Made by a program: the position numbers and the translations under genes | Shown here: positions 1 to 8,947 of the stretch, piece by piece | Numbering within the stretch: the stretch's first letter is position 1 | Layout of the letters: every line of letters begins with the position of its first letter | Source: JBOCEF01 sp050586345 | Lineage (GTDB): Bacteria > Pseudomonadota > Alphaproteobacteria > Rhodobacterales > Rhodobacteraceae | Direction of reading: 5' to 3' | DNA length: 64,000 bases | NCBI RefSeq assembly: GCF_050586345.1 | Contig: NZ_JBOCEF010000012.1 | Span: 1-64,000 of the forward strand | Notes under the pieces: generated by a model | Seen by the model: only the letters and a program-made list of their open reading frames with translations | Database searches by the model: none | Told to the model about the DNA's origin: nothing

Positions 1-78
<78 letters not shown>

Positions 79-81
79 ACT

Positions 82-117
82 AAAAACGCCGCCAAGCACC
101 AGCTTGGCGGCGTTTTT
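82..117 (+). terminator. Rho-independent terminator of tRNA-fMet
   Basis: A perfect 16-bp inverted repeat (82-97 against 102-117) closes a 4-nt ACCA loop. It ends in a TTTTT run and begins with the complementary AAAAA, so it could act in both directions. It lies 5 bases after the tRNA 3' end. Nothing else is evident between here and 283. Confidence 0.92.
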
Positions 118-282
118 GCGTTCCACGCCTCACCAACCAGGCCCCACGCCGCATGCCCCGGGCGAAACCCTCGCCGGAGCCCCGAGATACCGCTCGAAAA
201 CACCTGCATCCACGAACAGAAAGACCGCGCCGCCCTCTTCCGACACCTGGGCGGGCGCCGATGGGGGCTGGCGACAAGGCGG

Positions 283-3200
283 TCACTCCACCCGCAGCAT
301 CCGGAACTGGAAGGTCGCGCCGTCCAGGGCCCTCTCATCCTCCAGGTCCACCAGCCGCATCCGCCCCGCCGCGTCATAGGCGAGCATCCGGTACGCCGGC
401 GGGGTCGCGGTGGAGAGGATCCACATCTCCTCCGTGCGCGCCGAGACCTCTTCGACCCGGATCGCCGCGCCCTCCGGCAGCGGGCCCTCCTCCACGGCGG
501 CGGCGACAAGGCCGACGCCGCCGCCCGGCGTCTCGGCCAGCTGCAGGACCCGTCGCGCGCCGCGGCTCTCCCGGATTGCATAAGTCCGGTCGAGGCCTTC
601 CGCGCCCGCCGGTTCCAGCTCGAACACGAACGCCGCGCGAGCTCGCCCGTAGGGAAGGGGCGCCAGCACCGCCGCGCCCTCGGCGGAGACGGCCAGGACC
701 CGCGCCGGCGTCTCCCGGCTCTCCAGCATGAAGCGGAAGGGCGCGTCGGGCGTCGCCGCGAAATGGCGGTCGATCTCCTCTCGCGGGCCGGTGACAGGCG
801 TCGCCACGACACGGGCGCCGACATCCACCTCCAGCTCCAGCTCCAGCTCCAGCTCCGCGCCGTCGTCGCTTGCCACCATGGACCGCGTGTCGACGCCGCC
901 ATCGGCGCCGATGCTGGCGACGGTCAGCGCGAACTGCGTGGGCGCATGGTCGCCATCGCGCAGCGCCAGGGCGTCCGAAGCCGCGTCCCAGGCCATGTCG
1001 AGACCGCCCTTCGGCGCGATCCCGTGCGCGGCCAGGCTCACGAGCACGCCGGAGCCGTCGGCGCGGCTGGCCCCCAGCTCCATGTCGACCTGCTGGGCCA
1101 CGTCGCTGCGCAGCCCGATCCGCCCCGCGTCCGGCGCGGCGGAGACGGTGGTGAGCGCCTGGTCCCACCCCCGCTGGTAGGCCAGGATCACCCCGTCGAT
1201 CGTCGCGGCGAAACGCGGGCCGGAGACGTGAAGCCGTCCCGCGCGCGGCGCGGCGTCCGGCAATTCGGCGCGCGGGAACAGGGCCATGCTGTAGGTCATG
1301 CCCGGTTCGTGCGGAATGCTGATCAGCGGCCCGCGGAAGCCGCGCGCGCCCACGGCCACGGGCAGGGCCGCCGCGCCCTCGATCTCCGAGGACCAGGTCC
1401 CCTGTGCGTCCAGCCCCGCGGTCTTGCCGTCGCTGCGGGTGACGGTGACATAGCCCGGGCCGCTCAGCATCACCTCGACCGTCGCGGGCGCGGCGGGGGC
1501 CCCGGCCACGTCCGACGGGCAGTAGCCGGTGGTGTTGTAGTCGCATTTCGGCAGGCTGACGGCATGCGCGAAGCTCGAGAGCGTGAGCGAGCCCGTGCCC
1601 GCGTCCCCCTGCCAGTCCACGGGCGGCACGGCATGGGCGGCGTAGGCGGGCGCGTAGCGCCAGGTCCCGGCCCGGGTGTCGATCTCGATGAAAAGGTCGG
1701 TCTCGTCCGGCGCGTTGCTGTCATGGACATGGATCTTCGCGATCCCGGCGCCGTCTTCCTCCAGCGCCCAGGGCAGGAGGCGATGCCCCCCGCCGAGGTC
1801 CCGGTTGGCGACGCCCAGCGTGTAGCGATCCGCGGGGGAGGGCGCCGTGAAATTCGCCTTGAAGAGGGCCGGCAGGCTGGCGATGGGCGCCTTCGCGAAG
1901 GGCGAGCGGGCGGCGTCCCCCGCCGTCCCGCGGTGATTGAAGGGCAGGAGGCCGGCCGCGATCAGCGCCCGCGTCTTCACCGGGATCAGCAGCTGCGCGG
2001 CCGCGAAGCGGGTGATCATGCGCCGCGCCGCAGGCTTCGAGAGGTCGGCGGCGCCGACGGCGCCCGCGTCCAGCCGCGCGGCGTTCCGGTCCAGCCCCGG
2101 GTCGTCCAGGCGTCCGTAGCGCAGGCTGAGGGCGCCCTCGGCCATCCCGACGCAATGGCCGCCGGACAGGAAGTCCAGCCTTTCCCTGCGCCACATCTCC
2201 CTCTCGGGGCGCAGGGTGCAGGTCGCGGCGCCCGGGTCGACGCAGGCCGACCGGCCGAACAGCCCGACCACGTCCGCCGTCGTCAGGTCGGTGTCGAGGC
2301 TGCCGGAGATGTTCTTGAACGCGAACGCGTCGAGGCCGGGCAGCAGGTCCATCTGCGCGGTGATGCGCGGGTTCACGACCGCCGACCAGCGCCGCGCCGC
2401 GGCGGCGGTCACGGTCCCGTCCGCGGCGGCCGCGGTCGCGCCCTCCGCGTCCAGCGCCGCCCCGTCGGTCCCCGGGTCTTCGAGCGCGGCCGTGTAGGTC
2501 AGCAGCTTGCCGGCTCCCGCCCCGAGCCGGGGGAGCGTCCAGGTCACGGCGTCCGCGTCGAACCTGCCGCCGTCGCTGATCTGCGCGGCCCGGACGCCCG
2601 GCGGCAGCTCTTGCCGCACCGTCACACCGGCGGCCGCCCGGTCGCCCAGGTTGCGCACCGCCACGGCGAAATGCAGGCCCAGGCCGTGCCGCACCCACGG
2701 CGAGCCGTGGCTCTCCACCCGCAGGATCGGGCCGGGCGTGAACTCGAAGGCGCCGATATCGGGCGCGGAGCCGCCATGGGGCCGGGCGGCGCCCGCGGCG
2801 TCGGTCTCCGCGCCCCCGCGCGCCCCGGCGTCGATGGCCGCGGAGCGCCCGGTCAGCCTGAAGTCGAGCGCGCCGGCATCCATGAAATGCGCGTCCTCGG
2901 CCACGAGGTCATGGCCGCCGGGGGCGATCTGCGCCGCATCGAACGCGCGCGGCGACAGGCCCCCGGGTTTCAGCAGGCCCATGGCGGGCGGCGGCGGCGG
3001 CGCGCCGTCCCGGAGGCGCCGCTCGAATTCCGACAGGCCGTCGTCCCGACCCGCGGGGGCGGCGCGCGCGGCCCGCGCCGCCTCGGCCGCCGCCGTTGCG
3101 CCCGGGGCCGCGAACAGGTTGTGATCCTCGCTCACCGCCGGGCCGGGCTGCGTCCCGCGCTCCCCGGGCGGGGACCAGCGCAGCCCCCAGCGGTGGTTGG

Positions 3201-4062
3201 AGACGATGTTGTTGCGGAACGAGAGCGCGCCGACCACCTGCGCCACCAGGGTGTCGCGCAGGACGGCGCCGTGGAACACGTTGCCGTCGACGCGCCCCGT
3301 CGCGTCGTCGCAATCCTCCAGCGCCGCGTTTCCGGGCGCCCGCGACGTGGCGATGTTGTCGACGAAGATCGAGTTGGCGATCTCCCACGTCACCCCGGTC
3401 TGCGCCCTGCGGGCGCGGTCGCCGTCGCCGCACTGGAAGACGGCGCCGGTGTCGGCCTGGTTGGCGATGAACCGGCTGTTGCGGATGGTCAGCCTGCCCC
3501 CGCCGCTGAGGAAAATGGCGCCGCCCCGGGAGTCGGCGACGTTCCCGAGGAAGGTCATGTTCTCCAGCGTCACGTCGCCGGTGGCCAGCAGGCCCGCGCC
3601 GCGCCGGTGGCGCCCGTTGCTCAGGGTCAGGTTGCGGATGGTGATCGGCCCGGCGGCGTCGAGCAGCCTGAACGCCGCCTCGCCCCGGCGCAGGATGATC
3701 GCGCCGTTGCCCTCGAGCCTCCTGATCCCCCGCAGCGAGATGCCCGAGGGCGCGTCGTCCCCGGAGCGCGCGCCGGGCTCCGCCGGGTCGGCCGAGAGGG
3801 CGTAGAGGCAGGTTCCATCCAGCTCGACCACCCCGTCGGCGTCCGGGGCGCTGATCTTCTGCAGCAAGTCCTGTTCCGCGCACGCGTTGCCGGGCAGGGA
3901 CGCATCCGGGTCGGCGCCCGCCGCGCAGAAGGACCCCGCGGCGACCGAGCAGCTCTCCGCCGGGGCGGCCGCAAGCGGCTGGGCGCCGAGCAGGAGGCAC
4001 AGCGCGGCGGCGGCGCGGAAAGCGGGCCGGGGGAGACTGGCGGCGAAACGGTCCAGGGGCAT
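283..4062 (-). CDS. Large exported protein: beta-helix, choice-of-anchor Q-like, DUF11-like and papain-like segments
   Basis: A protein of 1259 residues. I place the start at the ATG at 4060-4062 because it opens a clear signal peptide (basic start, then AALCLLLGAQPLAAAPA); the open frame continues upstream only as low-quality GC-rich sequence. Residues about 40-300 carry parallel beta-helix features (ITIRNLTLSNG, LTIRNSRF, repeated short turns). A choice-of-anchor Q-like segment near residue 410 (SAAIDAGARGG, then DIGAFEF) is followed by a DUF11-like beta-sandwich (about 450-530). A GGHCVGMA motif near residue 635, plus GGHRLLPWAL and HVHDSNAPDETDLFIEID near 760-790, resembles the Cys and His/Asp stations of papain-like surface proteins. 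The C-terminal 170 residues look beta-rich. It is probably secreted or surface-attached. The domain order is unfamiliar and the peptidase reading is an inference. Confidence 0.75.
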   Translation of the reverse strand: MPLDRFAASLPRPAFRAAAALCLLLGAQPLAAAPAESCSVAAGSFCAAGADPDASLPGNACAEQDLLQKISAPDADGVVELDGTCLYALSADPAEPGARSGDDAPSGISLRGIRRLEGNGAIILRRGEAAFRLLDAAGPITIRNLTLSNGRHRRGAGLLATGDVTLENMTFLGNVADSRGGAIFLSGGGRLTIRNSRFIANQADTGAVFQCGDGDRARRAQTGVTWEIANSIFVDNIATSRAPGNAALEDCDDATGRVDGNVFHGAVLRDTLVAQVVGALSFRNNIVSNHRWGLRWSPPGERGTQPGPAVSEDHNLFAAPGATAAAEAARAARAAPAGRDDGLSEFERRLRDGAPPPPPAMGLLKPGGLSPRAFDAAQIAPGGHDLVAEDAHFMDAGALDFRLTGRSAAIDAGARGGAETDAAGAARPHGGSAPDIGAFEFTPGPILRVESHGSPWVRHGLGLHFAVAVRNLGDRAAAGVTVRQELPPGVRAAQISDGGRFDADAVTWTLPRLGAGAGKLLTYTAALEDPGTDGAALDAEGATAAAADGTVTAAAARRWSAVVNPRITAQMDLLPGLDAFAFKNISGSLDTDLTTADVVGLFGRSACVDPGAATCTLRPEREMWRRERLDFLSGGHCVGMAEGALSLRYGRLDDPGLDRNAARLDAGAVGAADLSKPAARRMITRFAAAQLLIPVKTRALIAAGLLPFNHRGTAGDAARSPFAKAPIASLPALFKANFTAPSPADRYTLGVANRDLGGGHRLLPWALEEDGAGIAKIHVHDSNAPDETDLFIEIDTRAGTWRYAPAYAAHAVPPVDWQGDAGTGSLTLSSFAHAVSLPKCDYNTTGYCPSDVAGAPAAPATVEVMLSGPGYVTVTRSDGKTAGLDAQGTWSSEIEGAAALPVAVGARGFRGPLISIPHEPGMTYSMALFPRAELPDAAPRAGRLHVSGPRFAATIDGVILAYQRGWDQALTTVSAAPDAGRIGLRSDVAQQVDMELGASRADGSGVLVSLAAHGIAPKGGLDMAWDAASDALALRDGDHAPTQFALTVASIGADGGVDTRSMVASDDGAELELELELEVDVGARVVATPVTGPREEIDRHFAATPDAPFRFMLESRETPARVLAVSAEGAAVLAPLPYGRARAAFVFELEPAGAEGLDRTYAIRESRGARRVLQLAETPGGGVGLVAAAVEEGPLPEGAAIRVEEVSARTEEMWILSTATPPAYRMLAYDAAGRMRLVDLEDERALDGATFQFRMLRVE
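829..857. repeat. Hexanucleotide microsatellite (CTCCAG)n inside a CDS
   Basis: About five tandem copies of CTCCAG. On the minus strand they encode alternating Glu-Leu (ELELELELE) near residue 1070 of the beta-helix protein. Because the unit is six bases, slippage would add or remove Glu-Leu pairs without shifting the frame. Confidence 0.85.
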
Positions 4063-4306
4063 GCAGGCGGCTCCGGTCTCGCGCCGCGTCGCGCGGCGGT
4101 TTGGACGACCCGTGCTGCACCGCAAATAAAAGCCGCTGGCCGGAAGGGGCGTTGCATCGCTGTTCAGTTTCGAGGCGCGCAGGTGATGAATTCCATTCAC
4201 GCTACGTAAATATTCGCGCCAATCAAAGGAAATTACGCCCAGGGCATGACGGGCCGGCGCCGCGCGCCGCCCCCGGCGCATGGCCTTAGCCCGCCAGGGG
4301 GCGCGA

Positions 4307-4768
4307 TCAGCTCGCGTCCGCCGCCAGCCTCGCCAGCGCCCGGCGCAGGCCCTGGTAGCCCGAGCAGCGGCAGAGATTGCCCGACAGCCGCTCCACCAGC
4401 TCTTCGACATCCACGCCGGCCCCGTCCGTGGCCCCGTCCGTGGCGGTGGCGGCGGCCGCGGCGGCCAGCAGGCCGGGCGCGCAGTAGCCGCACTGCACCC
4501 CCGCTTCTTCTGCCAGCAGGCGCACGAGGTCGGGGCGCCGCCGGGCCACGCCCGCCGCCGTCTCGACCCGCGCGCCCTCAAGCCGCCCGACCAGCGCCAG
4601 GCAGGCGGGCGTCGCGGCGCCGTCCACCAGCACCGTGCAGGCGCCGCAGCGCCCGATCCCGCAGGGCGTGCGCACCGACCCGCCGGGCCGGTCGGCGATC
4701 AGCGACGACAGCCGCGCCGCGGGGTCCGGCGCCTCCACCACGGCGCCGTCGAGGGTGAAGCGGATCAT
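4307..4768 (-). CDS. Molybdenum hydroxylase, [2Fe-2S] subunit (CoxS/XdhC-type)
   Basis: A 153-residue electron-transfer subunit of a three-subunit xanthine-dehydrogenase-family enzyme. The plant-type ferredoxin cluster is CGIGRCGACTV followed by a further Cys near residue 54. The second, all-helical cluster is formed by CGYCAPG and NLCRCSGYQG. It carries an Ala/Thr-rich insert (about residues 108-122) between the two halves of the second domain. The start overlaps the stop of the molybdopterin subunit by an ATGA (4765-4768). This is the last gene of the operon that begins at 12561. Confidence 0.93.
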   Translation of the reverse strand: MIRFTLDGAVVEAPDPAARLSSLIADRPGGSVRTPCGIGRCGACTVLVDGAATPACLALVGRLEGARVETAAGVARRRPDLVRLLAEEAGVQCGYCAPGLLAAAAAATATDGATDGAGVDVEELVERLSGNLCRCSGYQGLRRALARLAADAS

Positions 4769-6969
4769 CGGCGCGCCTCCAGCAGGTCCAGCGCCTCTGC
4801 GGCGCGCAGGGGCAGGGCGGCGGGCGCGCCCCCGAGGGCGTCGGCCAGCGCGTTCAGGATCGCGGGCGCGGCGGCGTTGAGCGCGATCTCGCCCACCCCG
4901 CGCCGCCCCACGGGGTCGTCCGGCGCCAGCGCGTCCACGGGGTGCACCCGGATCTCGGGCGCATCGGCCAGGGTGGGGATGAAATACCCGTCGAGGTTCG
5001 AGGCCGCGAAGGCGCCCTCCGCGGCGGGCAGGTCCTCGGTCAGGCAGAAGCCCAGCGCCTGCACCGCGCCGCCCGCGACCTGGCCCTCGTAGACCTTCGG
5101 CAGGATCGGCTTGCCGCAGGCGGGCAGGATGTCGAGCGCAAGGCACCGGGCCGCGCCGGTGGCCGTGTCCACCGCCACCACCGCCCGCGCGCCGCAGGTG
5201 GCGAAAAGGGCGTGGCCGGGGACCGGGCCGGGATCGGTCTCGATCGCCGGGACGGTCACGGGATGGACCAGCGGGCCGTCCTTTGCGCACGCGGCGGCCA
5301 ATGCGGCGAAGCTGATCCGCGGGGCGTTGTCCCCGGGATGGGCGAGGCCGCCCGGGACCAGCGTCCACGGCCCGGGAGCCTGCGCCCCGGCCCGCGCCAG
5401 CAGCGCGGCGCGGAAGCCCTCGGCCCCCGCCGTCACCAGCCGCGCGGCGATCTGCGCCCCGCGCGAGGCCGAGGTCGGCCCCGCATCGCCATCCCCCGTC
5501 CCGCCGAACACCGCGGCGCAGTCGCCCTCGGCCACGCCGAGCGCCCCCGCCAGCAGCGCGGCGGCGGAGGGGGCGAGGTTCTGCCCCATGTCCACCAGCC
5601 CCGCCCGCAGCGTCAGCCGCCCATCCGCCTCGAGCGCCAGCGCGCCGGCCGCGCCGTTGGGGCCTCCCTGCGCGAAGCCCTCGCCCTTGCTGACCAGCGC
5701 CCAGCCGGTCCCGAGGACGTGGCGGCGGGGCGCCGTTTCGGGCCGGGCTTCGGGCGCGGGCGGCAGCGCCTCCATCGCGTCCAGCACGGCGTGGAACTCC
5801 GGCCGCGGCACGATGCGTTGCCCCAGCGGCCCGGCATCGGGGGCGAGGTTGCGGCGCCGGAGTTCCAGCGGGTGCAGGCCCGCGCGCTTCGCCAGCGCCT
5901 CCATCGCCGCCTCGATGGCGCATTCGGTCTGCACCGCGCCGAAGCCGCGGAAGGCGCCCGAGACGCCGGTGTTGGTATAGGCCAGCCGCCCGGTCAGCCG
6001 CAGGTCGGGGATGGCGTAGGGGCCGGGGGCGTTCTCCATCGCCGTGTCGAGGACCTCCGGCCCGTGGCTGGCATAGGCGCCGGTATCGGCCAGGGCATCC
6101 ACGCTCAGCGCCGTGAGCCGCCCCTCCGCGTCGCAGCCGACCGAGAGGCGGATGTCGAACGGGTGCCGCTTGATCCCCGCCGCCACGCTCTCGGGACGGC
6201 TGAGGACAAGGCGCACCGGCGCCCCCGCGCGATGGGCCAGCAGGGCCAGCATCGGCTGGACGTGCAGATCCTCCTTGCCGCCGAAACTGCCGCCGATGGG
6301 CGAGGCCTGGACGGTGATGTCCTCCGCCGCCAGGCCCGTGATCTCCGCCGCCGCCCGCGCGGCGCCGAGCGGGTCATGGCCCGGGGCGCGGATATGGAGG
6401 CCGTTCGCCGTGGGGAAGGCGATGCCGCCCTCGGTCTCCATCGCCGCGTGCATCTGGCGGGGGGTGCGCAGGGACAGCTCCACCCGGTGCGCGGCGCGGG
6501 GCAGGGCGGCGTCGGCGTCGCCCACCGCGTAATCGAAGCGCGAACAGAGGTTGCCGCCCGGGTGCAGCGGCGTCGCGCCCGGCGCCAGCGCCGCCCCGGG
6601 GTCGGTGACCGGCGGCAGGGGCGTCAGCGCCAGGGCGATGGCGTCGACGGCGGCGCTCGCCTCGGCCGCGGTGCGGGCGGCGATGGCGGCGATCGGCTCG
6701 CCCACCATCCGCACCACGCCGTCGGCCAGCGGCGGCTGGTCGCGCAGCCGCAGCCCGAGCCGCAGGCCCGGCGGCATGTCTGCGGCGCTGATCGCGGCGA
6801 CCACGCCCGGCATGGCCAGCGCGGGGGCAAGGTCCAGCGCCTCGATCCGCGCATGCGGCAGGGGCGAGCGCAGCACGGCGGCGTGCAGGCAGCCCTCGGG
6901 CGCGTCATCGGCCAGGTAGCGGAAGGCGCCGGAGAGCTTGGCGGAGAGGTCCTCGGTCAGCGCGCTCAT
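4765..6969 (-). CDS. Molybdenum hydroxylase, molybdopterin-binding large subunit
   Basis: 734 residues. It binds the Mo-molybdopterin cytosine dinucleotide cofactor and hydroxylates its substrate with water. Family marks are GGSFGGKE, GAFRGFGAVQTE and, near the C-terminus, VGRRGVGEIALN with the catalytic Glu. The start at 6969 (MSALTEDL) forms an ATGA with the FAD-subunit stop; the open frame continues upstream but that part overlaps the FAD gene. The substrate cannot be read from sequence: xanthine, purine, pyrimidine or pyridine-type heterocycles are all possible, and the adjoining deaminase and dioxygenase favour a nitrogen heterocycle. CO dehydrogenase is unlikely because I do not see the AYXCSFR active-site loop. 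Confidence 0.9.
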   Translation of the reverse strand: MSALTEDLSAKLSGAFRYLADDAPEGCLHAAVLRSPLPHARIEALDLAPALAMPGVVAAISAADMPPGLRLGLRLRDQPPLADGVVRMVGEPIAAIAARTAAEASAAVDAIALALTPLPPVTDPGAALAPGATPLHPGGNLCSRFDYAVGDADAALPRAAHRVELSLRTPRQMHAAMETEGGIAFPTANGLHIRAPGHDPLGAARAAAEITGLAAEDITVQASPIGGSFGGKEDLHVQPMLALLAHRAGAPVRLVLSRPESVAAGIKRHPFDIRLSVGCDAEGRLTALSVDALADTGAYASHGPEVLDTAMENAPGPYAIPDLRLTGRLAYTNTGVSGAFRGFGAVQTECAIEAAMEALAKRAGLHPLELRRRNLAPDAGPLGQRIVPRPEFHAVLDAMEALPPAPEARPETAPRRHVLGTGWALVSKGEGFAQGGPNGAAGALALEADGRLTLRAGLVDMGQNLAPSAAALLAGALGVAEGDCAAVFGGTGDGDAGPTSASRGAQIAARLVTAGAEGFRAALLARAGAQAPGPWTLVPGGLAHPGDNAPRISFAALAAACAKDGPLVHPVTVPAIETDPGPVPGHALFATCGARAVVAVDTATGAARCLALDILPACGKPILPKVYEGQVAGGAVQALGFCLTEDLPAAEGAFAASNLDGYFIPTLADAPEIRVHPVDALAPDDPVGRRGVGEIALNAAAPAILNALADALGGAPAALPLRAAEALDLLEARR

Positions 6970-7667
6970 GCACAGGTCCTTTCCAGCGCGTCGGAGAGCA
7001 TGGCCCGGGCGATCCGCGCCTCGGTGCGGCCGAGGCCGGAGAGCAGCGCCCCGGGGTCCGTGCCGGTGGTCAGCCCCCGCCCGGCGGCGCCGAGGGCGAG
7101 GCGCGGCGGCCCGTCCCCTCGATGGACCGAGAGGATCAGCTTCGCGGGGCTGAACCGTTCGCGATGGCCGAGCTTTTCGACCGTCCAGGCCCCGGGGGCG
7201 GGCAGGGGGATGCGGATGCGGGTCAGCACGTCGCCGGTCTCCTGCGCGGCGTCCTCGACCGGGACCGCGCCCGCCTTCGCGAACACCGCCTCGGCCCCGA
7301 GGGGGGCGAGCGCGGCGCGCAGGTCCCCGCCCGGCCAGATCACCCCGCCGCCGAGGGTGGCGAGGTTGCGCACCGCCATCGCCCCGACGCGCGCGAGCAG
7401 GTCCGCCAGCGGCGGCAGCGCGGCGCGCAGGGCGGGATCTCGGCGCAGGGCTTCTAGCGGCGCATTGGCGGCGATGTCGGCGGCGCCGCCCGCGATCTCC
7501 AGCATCGACCCGAAATCGGCGCCCGACACGTCCACCCCCAGCGCGGGCAGCGGGTCGGGGGTGACCGGCGCGAAGGTGGTCGCCCCGGCGAAGACCCGCG
7601 CGCCCGGGCCCATCGCCCCCAGCAGCGCCAGCGCGTGGGCGGCGTCCTTGGCGCGCGCGTGCCTCAC
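6966..7667 (-). CDS. Molybdenum hydroxylase, FAD-binding medium subunit (CoxM-like)
   Basis: 233 residues starting with GTG (7665-7667), which overlaps the deaminase stop as GTGA. The FAD-binding PCMH fold is indicated by FAGATTFAP near the N-terminus and by VRNLATLGGGVIWP, the usual family loop. At 233 residues it is shorter than the roughly 280 usual for CoxM-type subunits, mainly in the C-terminal domain. It passes electrons from the [2Fe-2S] subunit to its acceptor. Confidence 0.88.
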   Translation of the reverse strand: MRHARAKDAAHALALLGAMGPGARVFAGATTFAPVTPDPLPALGVDVSGADFGSMLEIAGGAADIAANAPLEALRRDPALRAALPPLADLLARVGAMAVRNLATLGGGVIWPGGDLRAALAPLGAEAVFAKAGAVPVEDAAQETGDVLTRIRIPLPAPGAWTVEKLGHRERFSPAKLILSVHRGDGPPRLALGAAGRGLTTGTDPGALLSGLGRTEARIARAMLSDALERTCA

Positions 7668-8176
7668 CTGTCCCAGAACCCGTCATGGAGGGCGGCGGCC
7701 TCGTCCTCGAGCATCGGGCCGACGACGTCGACCAGCCGCTGCCCGGCGGCGAAGACCACGCGGCAGGGCAGGTCCATGGTCGGGTTCTCCGCGTGGTTCC
7801 CGGTCTGGTCCAGCAAGGAGCGTTCGGACTGGCCATAGACCACCCGACCGATGCCGGACCAGTAGACCGCGCCCGAGCACATCGCGCAGGGCTCGGCCGA
7901 GGTGTACATGGTGCAGCCCGCGAGGAATTCCGGGTCCCACTGTTTCGCGGCGCGGCTCGCCAGAAGCTTCTCGGCATGGGCGGTCAGGTCGCCCCCCTCG
8001 GCGGAATAGCCGTTGCCCTGTTCGAGCAGGATGTCCCCCTCCGGGCCCGCCAGCAGGCAGCCGAACGGGTGGTCGCCCCCCTCGCGCGCCGCGGCGGCGA
8101 TGGCGAAGGCGCGGCGCAGCAGGCGCGCGTCATAGTCGCGAAGGGTTCCAGCGGGATAGGTGTCGGTCATGCTCAT
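7664..8176 (-). CDS. CDA-fold nucleobase deaminase (guanine-deaminase-like)
   Basis: A 170-residue zinc hydrolase of the cytidine/guanine deaminase superfamily. His67 and Glu69 in THAEK (sequence TAHAEK) and Cys97/Cys100 in SAEPCAMC form the zinc site and proton shuttle. I choose the start at 8176 (MSMTDT) because it makes an ATGA overlap with the permease stop; Met3 at 8170 is the alternative. Its position between an importer and a molybdenum hydroxylase suggests it removes an exocyclic amino group from the imported ring compound before or after hydroxylation. Guanine, cytosine-type or aminopyrimidine substrates are all possible. Confidence 0.88.
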   Translation of the reverse strand: MSMTDTYPAGTLRDYDARLLRRAFAIAAAAREGGDHPFGCLLAGPEGDILLEQGNGYSAEGGDLTAHAEKLLASRAAKQWDPEFLAGCTMYTSAEPCAMCSGAVYWSGIGRVVYGQSERSLLDQTGNHAENPTMDLPCRVVFAAGQRLVDVVGPMLEDEAAALHDGFWDR

Positions 8177-8946
8177 CTCTCGGATTTGGGCAGCGACCAG
8201 GGCGCGAAGCGGCGCTGCACCCAGGCGGTCAGGCGGAACAGGGCCAGCGACAGCAGCACGAGGACCACGAGCGCGGCGAAGGCCTGGGGGATTTTGAAGA
8301 AGGAGGTGGAGAAGGCGATGTAAAAGCCCAGCCCCGCCTCCGCCGCCACGAACTCCGCCACCACCGCGCCGATCACCGACAGGGTGACGGAGATCCTGGC
8401 GGCGGAGAACAGGTAGGGCAGCGCATAGGGCAGGCGGATGTCCAGCACCTCGCGCCGGAACCCGGCGCGGAGCGAGCGGGAGAGCTCGATCAGCTCCTCC
8501 GGCGTCGCCAGCAGGCCGGTGGTGGTGGAGACGACGATGGGGAAGAAGGCGATCAGGAAGGTGATGACCACGCGCGGCATGTCCCCCGCGCCCAGCGTCA
8601 CCACGATGATCGGCGCGACGGCGACCACGGGGGTGGATTGCACCACGATCAGCACGGGGTAGAGGGTCTTGGCCATGACTCGCGACGTGGCCAGCGCCAC
8701 CGCCAGCGGCACGCCGACCAGGATCGCGGCGGCATAGCCCATGCCCGCCACCCGCACGGTGGACCAGATGTGCTTGGCCCAGATCGACAGGTCCACGCCG
8801 ATCGCCGCCGTCATAATCTCGGTCGGTTTCGGCAGCAGGAAGCTGGGGATGGCGAAGGCGCGGCAGCACGCCTCCCACACCGCGAAGATCCCGAGGAAGG
8901 TCAGCGGCGTCGCGAAGCGGTCGAGGAAGCGGAACATCGCGCCCAT
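8173..8946 (-). CDS. ABC transporter permease (NMT1/SsuC-type)
   Basis: 257 residues with about six membrane segments and the BPD_transp_1 fold. The EAA-like loop lies around residues 170-185 (RREVLDIRLPYALPYL). It starts one base after the ATPase stop. This type of permease (SsuC, ThiX, TauC) imports sulfonates, pyrimidines or other small organic molecules as directed by its binding protein. Met4 is a possible alternative start. Confidence 0.92.
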   Translation of the reverse strand: MGAMFRFLDRFATPLTFLGIFAVWEACCRAFAIPSFLLPKPTEIMTAAIGVDLSIWAKHIWSTVRVAGMGYAAAILVGVPLAVALATSRVMAKTLYPVLIVVQSTPVVAVAPIIVVTLGAGDMPRVVITFLIAFFPIVVSTTTGLLATPEELIELSRSLRAGFRREVLDIRLPYALPYLFSAARISVTLSVIGAVVAEFVAAEAGLGFYIAFSTSFFKIPQAFAALVVLVLLSLALFRLTAWVQRRFAPWSLPKSER

Positions 8947-8947
8947 C

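Noticed and set aside
763..4209. Very long plus-strand open frame opposite the beta-helix gene
   Set aside because: Arg/Gly/Ala-rich product without domains or ribosome-binding site. It is the mirror frame of a GC-rich gene. The same applies to the long minus frames opposite the FG-GAP and putA genes.
4307..7667. Aerobic carbon-monoxide dehydrogenase (CoxSLM)
   Set aside because: The AYXCSFR active-site loop of form I CoxL is absent and no maturation genes (coxDEF) are present; neighbours suggest a nitrogen heterocycle.
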